From positions 1 through 33,667 of the IMG/VR virus record IMGVR_UViG_3300036761_000226: DNA of 33,667 nt; one strand, written 5' to 3'. The translations under genes and the position numbers were made by a program. Numbering within the stretch: position 1 is the stretch's first letter; every line of letters starts with the position of its first letter. This document shows positions 23,966 through 30,886 of the stretch, one piece after another. The notes beneath the pieces are model-generated. The model did no database searches. It saw nothing but the letters and a program-made list of their open reading frames with translations, and was not told the origin of the DNA. This DNA comes from a virus.

Positions 23966-26900
23966 ATGGCGTATACACCACCTGCCGGGAGCGCAGTAAC
24001 TCTTGAGTTCGGCAGCGGCTATGCCGCACCGACTGGCAGCAGCGTCTCTCTTGAGTTCAGCGATGTTGGTGGTGTAACTGGTTTTCTTTCGGGCCAGCGA
24101 GTAACGCTCACTGGTGGTGTTCTCACTCCCAATTTAGCTGTAGTCCTTACCGGGCAGGCATGCACTGGTACGCAGGGGCTTATTTTTGCTGCGACTGGCC
24201 CATCTATTACGGGGCAGGCATGTACAGGTACTGGTGGTTTACTCGTTCCAAATCTCGCAGTTATTTTAACTGGGCAAGTTTCGGCGACTGCCGCTGGATT
24301 TGTTTATTGGACACTGAATGGTTTAGTAGCCACAACGAATCCGGGTGTCGTTGGGCTTGGTGATGTTTATGGTAATCCGCTTGGATTACTTATTACGACG
24401 ACGCAAGGGTCTCTTGTACCAGCTACGGAACTTGTTGGGCTTCGTGCTAATGCGATTCAAGGTCCGACAATTGAAGTAACATCGACTGGTGTAACTGTTG
24501 GACTGAGCCACTGGATTGCGGCAACAAGTTTGGGAAAACCGGTTCAACAACTTGAAATTGGTTGGCTTACAGGTACGAGTTCGGGAGCACTTGCTCCGTC
24601 TCTTTCGTTGCTACAACAGAATTTACTTGCTGGTGTTCCGCTTGGTCGTTTGCGTAATTCGTTCTTGCCGTCTACACAAGGACTATCAAGTGCAGGTGAG
24701 AAGTTGAATTATATCGTTGGTTCTCCCGCGTTCTTAACTAATGACGATGCAGCCCGAACTCCTCAGTTGTGGCTCGATCAAAAAATACACCAAACATATC
24801 CACCAACAGATGATGGTAATCCACTTGCGAACTTCGATACGCTGATTTCAGCAGCGAGTAAAGGTGCGTGGTTTTTCCCGAATGGATTTGAGCAAGGAGC
24901 GTATGTTTCTACGAATCCTCACTCTGGCCCTTTCTACAAGTACGTACAGACTGAAGATCGCGGTGGGTTTATTTCGGTCGATCCAAATGGAAATTTCCAC
25001 GCCGCATGGCCTCGTATTTCATACCATCTCAATGAGACATGGATGGCGTGGCAACCCGGTACTCAACACGCCGGCTACGGTGGTTTAGCTTTTCGTATTT
25101 CCACTGGGCGGCAGAATGGTAAGCCACTTGGTATTTATGCGCTGTCGAGTGACACAGCATTGGTTTTTTATTCACGTCGTATTAACACGGCGGTTACTGT
25201 TCCTAATACTGAATTGGTTGGGATGAGAGCTACTTGCCAACTAAATGCTCCAAGCGTAACACCGGTTATCTCAAATGAAAGTCCGAATGGAATAAAAATC
25301 ACAGCAACTGCTGGTGTACTAACACGTGATCCAACTGAAGCAGTTGTTGTACTTCTTGATTTCCAACGGTTGTACTTGAATCTTGGTCTATTTGGTAAAG
25401 ACCAAATTGTTGCAGAAAGTTCCACTGATGTAACAGGATTCGCTTTTCGGACTGGTGTCGAGCATGGTCTTTATCCAGTTACGGTACTTGATACAGCATG
25501 GTCGCCAGAGACTCTTGTTACATCAGTCTCCGGAGTTTCTATTCTTCGGGCTACTGGCACTGGCTTTTGCGCAGTACCGTCTGGCTATGGTGACATCGTA
25601 TATGCGGTGTATACCAGCACTTCGCTTGGGGCAAAGAAGATTGTTGTTACAGCGATTGATGCTGCTTCGCGTACCGTTCTCAGTAGCTCTTCAGTTGTTG
25701 CTCCAACAGCAATTTCTTACGGAAAACCACAATATCGAATTTCGCAAGCGCAGGAACGTAGTCTTGCTGAAGTAGCAAAGATTTCTGATGGAACGAGTTT
25801 AACTCAGTTCCTGCTCGAAGGTTGTGTGGTTAAACTTTCATGGACAAGTGGTATACGTACTACGCCGACACTTAGTACTAAGACTGCTCCTTCTAGTGTC
25901 TTTGCTGGTTGGGAGACATTGGAAATTCGTGGTGATGAGGTCTATCACGTTTTTGCGGATGATGGTGATACGCTCACTGTCAACGATGCTGTTAGTAGTA
26001 GCTCAACGTGGAGTGTTGTTCCAACTGGTTTTGTGGAGTTCACTGCACCCTTTAACATTTTCGCATCCGATGCAGATCGTTGGTCTGGTTATGGTGGTGG
26101 GAAAGATTCGTGGTTGTTTTCAGCGCGTGCACCAGCTAATCCAATTACTGATGCAAGCGCGGCTAACGTAACCATTTGGATGAATTTTTGGGCTACGCAG
26201 CGTCAGATATTCACGGTTGCTGCGAAAGTTCTACTTGGTCGTGTTGGCGTTAACATCACACCAAATGTCGCTCTCACGGGGCTTCGAGCTACGACTGCAT
26301 CGGGAGCGGACTCTCCATTTCCACTTGTCAATAACGATGCTCATGTTTGGCTTGTTGGCAAGAAACTAATGAGTGCACGTGGCTTGCTTGAGCCGCCGCG
26401 CATTGTGTTTGTTCTTGACAACTTCAATGACACATCGGGGGTAACACTTACTTCGCATACAGGTGAAGTTGGAGCAACGTGGACACTTTCTGGTGTGCAT
26501 GGCAATACACTTGAGATTAATGGTGCTGGAAATGCAGTAACACAGCACAACAATAGTGGTGGTGGTGATGATGAAGGATATTGGGCGAGCGGCATACCGC
26601 CATCACTTGACTATCGTGTTGATGGGAAAATTTCAGTCGGTAGCACAACACAGGACTATGCCGGTACGCCGCAAATGGCTATTGGTGCGCGTGTATTGGA
26701 GCAAGCTAGTTTTACTGAAGCTGGTCCCGGTGTAGTTACTACGACTGGTTTTTTCTTTGGTTGGAATCGCATAGACACACAGTGGGTTCTTAAAAAAAGA
26801 GGAGTTGATTTTTCAGTAATTCTTGGTGTTTATCCGGCAGCGGGTATTGGGCTTGGTGTTTGCGCAATTGAAGTCCAAGGAATTTTCCCGACTAGGATTC

Positions 26901-28069
26901 GATGCTATCTCGGTACCGCAGTTGATCCTGTCATTGATGTTGTGGATAACGGGTACCAACTTACCTATCGAGGTAGTGCTGGTCTCTACGCATACACGTT
27001 CGACACAGATTTTGTTGCATGTGACTACATCAATGGATCGTACCTTGACTGCACTGCGCTAGTTCCGCAGGGTCAGCGTGCGACACTTTCTCAAGGAGTA
27101 ATGACAGGTCCATGGCCGACCGGGCAACTGGCTACTTGTATTGCTGGTCAACTTGGTATCAGTCTTGGTACAGACGCAACTGTTGCGCTTGTTGGACTTG
27201 CAGCAACAACTACACAAGGTGTGTTGTTTGCGGCTGACTATGCTGCTCTTGTTGGGCAAGTAGCTACTGGTATAGCAGGCATTGTTCAACCGCCGTGGTT
27301 TGTGCTTCTTACAGGAATGCGCGTCACAGGTACTCCCGGCATTGCATCACTTCTAAATCGAGAACTTCCCGGTCTGGTAGCAACGGTGCGACGAGGAGAT
27401 GTTGGGTGGCAGGTGGATGCCTACCCCACCCCTGCCGGGCTGCGCGCGACGATCACATCGGGGGTGCTGACTCCGACTATCGACAAGGTGTTCGTCGGGT
27501 CAGCGGTTGCGGCCACGGCCGGGCTGCTCAAGGTGGCGTCAGGGGTACTTCTGGCCGGGCAGGCAATGACCGCCGGAGCCGGGCTGTTGGCACCCTCCAC
27601 AAGCGAGACCACAGCCTTCACTGGACAGTCGGCTACCGGGACGGGTGGGGCGATCTCCCCGGTGACTGCCGAGGGTGGGGGGATGATTGGTCAGGGCGTT
27701 ACAGCGGGTATTGGTACGCTCGTACCAGTGCTTACCTGTGGTCTGGCAGGCGCAGCCGCAAGCACCCGGTCGGGCGGGTTCATCCCACTTCTGGTCGTAA
27801 CCCCTACGGGACAGCAGGCAGTTACTGCCGAAGGTACGTTGACGGTTCTCACCAACATTTTCCTGACTGGTAGATCAGGGACGATGGTGCCGGGTGTGCT
27901 CGGACACACACATAGTTGCACCCTCTACCCATTAGGTTTAGCCATGAAGGGATACGTTGGTGATGTAACGCAGCGATTCCAGAAAGAGCGGCTCGATCAC
28001 GATCTCTGGTTCACCAGTGCTGATGTAAATCAGTTTGTTGAGCAAGAGGTAACAGACGAGTTTACCTAA
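23966..28069 (+). CDS. large repeat-flanked tail protein (1367 aa), probable fibre or host-recognition component
   Basis: Residues of about 40-171 and 1032-1331 are built from the GQ/GL repeat (about seven and fifteen units), with single units near 420 and 775. Between them lies a long non-repetitive, mostly beta region. Residues of about 815-1030 start DNFNDTSGVTLTSHTGEVG and include WASGIPPSLDYRVDGKISV, resembling LamG/concanavalin-like sugar-binding domains of phage tail proteins. The C-terminus is non-repetitive and charged. The middle of the gene is much richer in AT and in A/T-ending codons than the C-terminal repeats, a sign of mosaic origin. Role in host binding is inferred from architecture and place. 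Confidence 0.75.
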   Translation: MAYTPPAGSAVTLEFGSGYAAPTGSSVSLEFSDVGGVTGFLSGQRVTLTGGVLTPNLAVVLTGQACTGTQGLIFAATGPSITGQACTGTGGLLVPNLAVILTGQVSATAAGFVYWTLNGLVATTNPGVVGLGDVYGNPLGLLITTTQGSLVPATELVGLRANAIQGPTIEVTSTGVTVGLSHWIAATSLGKPVQQLEIGWLTGTSSGALAPSLSLLQQNLLAGVPLGRLRNSFLPSTQGLSSAGEKLNYIVGSPAFLTNDDAARTPQLWLDQKIHQTYPPTDDGNPLANFDTLISAASKGAWFFPNGFEQGAYVSTNPHSGPFYKYVQTEDRGGFISVDPNGNFHAAWPRISYHLNETWMAWQPGTQHAGYGGLAFRISTGRQNGKPLGIYALSSDTALVFYSRRINTAVTVPNTELVGMRATCQLNAPSVTPVISNESPNGIKITATAGVLTRDPTEAVVVLLDFQRLYLNLGLFGKDQIVAESSTDVTGFAFRTGVEHGLYPVTVLDTAWSPETLVTSVSGVSILRATGTGFCAVPSGYGDIVYAVYTSTSLGAKKIVVTAIDAASRTVLSSSSVVAPTAISYGKPQYRISQAQERSLAEVAKISDGTSLTQFLLEGCVVKLSWTSGIRTTPTLSTKTAPSSVFAGWETLEIRGDEVYHVFADDGDTLTVNDAVSSSSTWSVVPTGFVEFTAPFNIFASDADRWSGYGGGKDSWLFSARAPANPITDASAANVTIWMNFWATQRQIFTVAAKVLLGRVGVNITPNVALTGLRATTASGADSPFPLVNNDAHVWLVGKKLMSARGLLEPPRIVFVLDNFNDTSGVTLTSHTGEVGATWTLSGVHGNTLEINGAGNAVTQHNNSGGGDDEGYWASGIPPSLDYRVDGKISVGSTTQDYAGTPQMAIGARVLEQASFTEAGPGVVTTTGFFFGWNRIDTQWVLKKRGVDFSVILGVYPAAGIGLGVCAIEVQGIFPTRIRCYLGTAVDPVIDVVDNGYQLTYRGSAGLYAYTFDTDFVACDYINGSYLDCTALVPQGQRATLSQGVMTGPWPTGQLATCIAGQLGISLGTDATVALVGLAATTTQGVLFAADYAALVGQVATGIAGIVQPPWFVLLTGMRVTGTPGIASLLNRELPGLVATVRRGDVGWQVDAYPTPAGLRATITSGVLTPTIDKVFVGSAVAATAGLLKVASGVLLAGQAMTAGAGLLAPSTSETTAFTGQSATGTGGAISPVTAEGGGMIGQGVTAGIGTLVPVLTCGLAGAAASTRSGGFIPLLVVTPTGQQAVTAEGTLTVLTNIFLTGRSGTMVPGVLGHTHSCTLYPLGLAMKGYVGDVTQRFQKERLDHDLWFTSADVNQFVEQEVTDEFT
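24083..24480 (+). repeat. GQ/GL repeat array, N-terminal set (about 7 units)
   Basis: Encodes units such as LTGQACTGTQG and ITGQACTGTGG of about 17-22 residues. Two adjacent units share long DNA identity around GGGGCAGGCATG. Homologous to the arrays at 21666-22155 and 27059-27960. Confidence 0.7.
27059..27960 (+). repeat. GQ/GL repeat array, C-terminal set (about 15 units)
   Basis: Units such as LVGQVATGIAG, LAGQAMTAGAG and FTGQSATGTGG of about 19-23 residues. The part after about 27410 is GC-rich (41 of 60 bases in 27421-27480), unlike the AT-rich sequence before it (24 of 60 in 25321-25380). Confidence 0.75.
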
Positions 28070-28143
28070 CAGTGCTTACAGCAGATTGCACACCGGGCGG
28101 GGATGATGCAGACTGCGCCGCATAACCCAAGAGGAACCCCGCT

Positions 28144-29433
28144 ATGTCAGGCACTCGCCCGTGGCGGCAGCAGCAGAAACCGCGCATCACGCCCGATGAT
28201 GTGAAGTTCGCCGACTTTACCGGCGTGGTCAACACACGCTCGCGTAAGGACATCGGTCTCAAAGCGTTGTACGTCGGCGACAATGTGTTCATCTCGGACA
28301 CGAAGAAGGTCACGCGCCGCGACGGGTACTCCCCCTATCTCAGCACCGGTACCGTGTGGTCGGCCTACGGCAATGTCGGGCATCTATACGTGATCGACAA
28401 CGGTGCGTTGCAGTACGTCGAGTCGCCCACCGACAAGAAGGTGCTCATCACTGGGTTATCGAATCATCCCTACGCATGGGACACAACCAATAGGGATGCG
28501 TATTTCGTGAACGGCGTGGATGCCGGGATCGCACGCAACTACGATTACCTGCCGTGGCGGATCATGCCGCCCGTGCTGTCGGATGTGGCTGCGATAGCAG
28601 CAGCGCCAGTCACGAACACGTTCAATGTGGGGGAGACGTATGTCACCGCTACCTTCCGAGTGTGTGTCACTTACGAAACTGCTGATGGACGAGAGTCCGC
28701 TCCCTCGGAAATCTTCGTACTCACCGCAAGTTCTCTTACCAACCTCGTGCGGGTTGTCGTTCCAACAGCTTATTCTAAGTTCAACGTGTACTCCACCGAA
28801 GCTGACGGGACCGTGTTCCGTCTTGTCGCCAGTTCCAACTCTGCTGCTTCCACCGTTTCGTTGACGTTCAATCCGGCGCGTGGTGGGCGTGAGTTCACGA
28901 CGTTGAACACACAACCATTACCTGATGGAGTTGAGCAGGTGTGCTTTGTCAAAGGCGTTTGCTATGTGTCGCAGTATTTCGCAGACTCGGACACATCGGT
29001 GATCTGGTTCAGCAAACCATTCGCCTACCACTTGTTCGACATGAGCCAAGATTACATTGTGGTTCCCGGCCGTGTGTCGCTCATGCTGTGGATTTCCAAG
29101 GAAGTCTATTCGCGCGTGATTGACTGGTTGCTCGTCGGATCGTCCAAGGGAATCTGGATGCGTGCGGACGACGACAAGTTCGAGAACCTCGCCATGTACG
29201 GCGTTGTGCCGGGCACTGCAGGCGATGTCGATCCGGAAGGCACAGCATGGTTCTGGACACAGCGTGGCATCTGCACTGTGCCGCCATTCAAGAACTTAAC
29301 CGAAGCGGATGTTGCCATGGCACCCGGCAGCCGCGCAACTGCAGCACTCATTTACCACAATGGCAGCAAGCAACTTTTGACAGTGACCCAAGGCGGCGGT
29401 ACGCCGTTCAACCAACGTAAGGAGCGGACATGA
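28144..29433 (+). CDS. tail protein (429 aa), probable beta-propeller-like component
   Basis: ATG 28144 follows AGAGGAAC. The N-terminal part reads GVVNTRSRKDIGLKALYVGDNV and then KVTRRDGYSPYL, the common opening of podophage tail proteins that begin with a contact list of ALxxAxNVxxxxxGxxxRRxGY type. Later segments such as RVCVTYETADGRESAPSE (a fibronectin-like strand pair), FNVYSTEADGTVFRLV, WLLVGSSKGIWMR and GTAWFWTQRGICTV repeat short strands with aromatic residues, suggesting a propeller-like fold. Proteins of this type lie at the head-tail junction or tail hub. The stop overlaps the next ATG (ATGA). Confidence 0.78.
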   Translation: MSGTRPWRQQQKPRITPDDVKFADFTGVVNTRSRKDIGLKALYVGDNVFISDTKKVTRRDGYSPYLSTGTVWSAYGNVGHLYVIDNGALQYVESPTDKKVLITGLSNHPYAWDTTNRDAYFVNGVDAGIARNYDYLPWRIMPPVLSDVAAIAAAPVTNTFNVGETYVTATFRVCVTYETADGRESAPSEIFVLTASSLTNLVRVVVPTAYSKFNVYSTEADGTVFRLVASSNSAASTVSLTFNPARGGREFTTLNTQPLPDGVEQVCFVKGVCYVSQYFADSDTSVIWFSKPFAYHLFDMSQDYIVVPGRVSLMLWISKEVYSRVIDWLLVGSSKGIWMRADDDKFENLAMYGVVPGTAGDVDPEGTAWFWTQRGICTVPPFKNLTEADVAMAPGSRATAALIYHNGSKQLLTVTQGGGTPFNQRKERT

Positions 29434-29879
29434 GCTTCAGACTTTCGACAGGATTGCGCGGCAAGATTCTCGACGGTGGCGGTAGCGGCGGCTACAAACT
29501 CGCGTTCGCGTCATGCTTCATCAACATCTACACTGGCTCGCAACCGGCCTCACCGGACAACCCGGCGACGGGCACGTTGCTCGGCACGGTGTCGGTCAAC
29601 GGTTCGGGCACCGGCATGACGTTCGACGCATCCGTAGCGGGTGTACTATCGAAGGCTGCGGCCGAGACATGGCGCTTCACCGGTCTCACTGATGGTGTGG
29701 CCGGGTGGTTCCGATTGTGGCAGACCGGCGACACGGTGACGAACTCGTCCACGACCGCTGCGCGTCTCGATGGCACGTGTGGTACGAGTGGTGCGGAACT
29801 GAACCTCACCAACCTGAACATCACCAACGGTCAGGTGAACACCTGCGATAGTTTAACAATCACGCAGCCTGCGCAATAA
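29430..29879 (+). CDS. small virion protein B1 (149 aa), paralogue of 29890-30333
   Basis: Begins in an ATGA overlap. It contains LSTGLRGKILD, FINIYTGSQPASPDNPATG, GVLSKAAAETWRF, GWFRLWQTGDT and GTSGAELNLTNLNIT. This family of about 145-150 residues recurs in many phage structural clusters, usually with no assigned function. The protein downstream at 29890 shows the same order of motifs. Likely a virion surface or tail component; the role is inferred from context. Confidence 0.85.
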   Translation: MSFRLSTGLRGKILDGGGSGGYKLAFASCFINIYTGSQPASPDNPATGTLLGTVSVNGSGTGMTFDASVAGVLSKAAAETWRFTGLTDGVAGWFRLWQTGDTVTNSSTTAARLDGTCGTSGAELNLTNLNITNGQVNTCDSLTITQPAQ

Positions 29880-29889
29880 GGAGTAGCTC

Positions 29890-30333
29890 ATGGCCATCAA
29901 AGCCAGTACCGGGCTGCGCAACAAGCTGCTCGACACGAGTCCGTTCAAGACGGTTTTCAATCTCAGCTTTCTCAACGTCTACGCAGGTGCAGTTCCGGCA
30001 GATGCTGATGCGTCTGTTGGTGGTGCGACATTGTTGTGCGCATATAGCAACAACAATACTGCGACTGGGCTTACATTCGCTGCGGCGGCAGCGAGTGGCG
30101 CGATCACGAAAAATCTTGGAGAGACGTGGAGTCATGCTGCTGTTGGAACTGGAACGGCGACGTTCTATCGGCTTGTGGCTGCGGGTGATACAGGTGGGTC
30201 GAGCACAACGGAAGCACGGGTACAGGGCACGGTCGGTCTGGCCGGGGCTGATTTGAACCTTGCCTCGTTGAGCTTTTCTGCGTCTACGGTGTACACCGTA
30301 GACACGTACACACTGTCGTTGCCGACAAATTGA
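29890..30333 (+). CDS. small virion protein B2 (147 aa), paralogue of 29430-29879
   Basis: AAGGAG at 29878-29883 precedes ATG 29890. Motifs in the same order as its neighbour: ASTGLRNKLLD, FLNVYAGAVPADADASVGG, AITKNLGETWSHA, ATFYRLVAAGDTGG and GLAGADLNLASLSF. The two are diverged in most other positions, so the duplication is old or the copies were gained separately. A perfect 22-bp palindrome lies in its last codons. Confidence 0.85.
   Translation: MAIKASTGLRNKLLDTSPFKTVFNLSFLNVYAGAVPADADASVGGATLLCAYSNNNTATGLTFAAAAASGAITKNLGETWSHAAVGTGTATFYRLVAAGDTGGSSTTEARVQGTVGLAGADLNLASLSFSASTVYTVDTYTLSLPTN
30282..30303. repeat. perfect 22-bp palindrome
   Basis: GTCTACGGTGT at 30282-30292 followed directly by its exact reverse complement ACACCGTAGAC at 30293-30303. 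It sits in the last coding stretch (residues STVYTVDT) of the 147-residue gene, 28 bases before its stop. No T-run follows, so it is not an ordinary terminator; a dyad protein-binding site or RNA hairpin is possible. Confidence 0.85.
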
Positions 30334-30514
30334 CATGAGAGGAATGCGTGATGAAATGAAAGAACACCGGCACTGCCACGATTCATCGTACTACTGCGCT
30401 CTCCGAGACATCCTGAAAGGGATACTCTGCGAGTGTGTAAAACCGTTCTTGCCGCTTGCTACCGTGCGGCTTCTCTTCGGTAGCTTCGCTGTGTCCTTTA
30501 CAGGAGATTTTTCC
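30334..30514 (+). other. 181-base gap with in-phase open frame and hairpin before the Ig-like gene
   Basis: From ATG 30335 the frame stays open into the gene at 30515, adding 60 residues with four Cys that do not resemble the family. No well-placed Shine-Dalgarno site serves the ATGs at 30335, 30344 or 30356. GCTACCG (30458-30464) and CGGTAGC (30478-30484) form a seven-base-pair stem upstream of the ribosome site. I read this as an untranslated leader. Confidence 0.45.
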
Positions 30515-30823
30515 ATGCAACTGCCTGACGACAAGAGTGTCACCGCTTTGCTGTCTTACACGGATGCCAAAGGCAATCCGGCACTGGTCGATGGTGCGCC
30601 GGTCTGGACGACGGATCGTTCCGACATCATCTCGATCACGCCCGCTGCTGACGGCATGTTGGCTGTCATCGCTCCGGTTGGCCCGCTCGGTTCGGCGCAA
30701 GTCTCGGTCGATGCCGACGCCGATCTCGGCGCGGGTGTCACATCGCTTGTGACACTCGGTACGGTCGAAGTGATCGCCGGTACGGCGGTTGCTGGTTCGA
30801 TCAATTTCGGTGCCCCGGTCTAA
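30515..30823 (+). CDS. Ig-like (Big2-type) small virion protein (102 aa)
   Basis: ATG 30515 is chosen over upstream in-frame ATGs because CAGGAG (30501-30506) lies eight bases before it and the product then begins like its family: MQLPDDKSVTALLSYTDAKG, followed by GAPVWTTDRSDIISITPAADG, GPLGSAQVSVDADADLG and a C-terminal VEVIAGTAVAGSINFG. The alternation of strands, with a Trp in the middle and an ITPAADG turn, fits bacterial Ig-like domains common as phage capsid or tail decorations. It is the last gene before a strong terminator. Confidence 0.8.
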   Translation: MQLPDDKSVTALLSYTDAKGNPALVDGAPVWTTDRSDIISITPAADGMLAVIAPVGPLGSAQVSVDADADLGAGVTSLVTLGTVEVIAGTAVAGSINFGAPV

Positions 30824-30846
30824 CTCCTCCGGGTTGACCGCGATGT

Positions 30847-30886
30847 AAGGAGAAGGCGGGGTTCGTCCCCGCCTTTTTTTCAAATG
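30847..30886 (+). promoter_or_regulatory. candidate hairpin-split Shine-Dalgarno for the downstream gene
   Basis: AAGGAG at 30847-30852 is too far (31 bases) from ATG 30884, and no ribosome site lies nearer. The hairpin at 30853-30875 lies exactly between them; if folded, the effective spacing is eight bases (30876-30883). T4 gene 25 is a known case of this arrangement. Inferred from geometry only. Confidence 0.45.
30853..30880 (+). terminator. strong rho-independent terminator
   Basis: AAGGCGGGG (30853-30861), loop TTCGT, CCCCGCCTT (30867-30875), with a run of seven T from 30874 to 30880: a complete GC-rich stem plus T-tract. It follows the Ig-like gene by 29 bases and precedes the next ATG by three, so the downstream gene needs readthrough or its own promoter, which I did not find. 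Confidence 0.9.

Noticed and set aside
27295-27873. Plus-strand 192-codon ORF in the C-terminal repeat array
   Set aside because: An alternate-frame reading of the GC-rich repeats, rich in Arg/Gly/Trp, with no ribosome site and no resemblance to known proteins.
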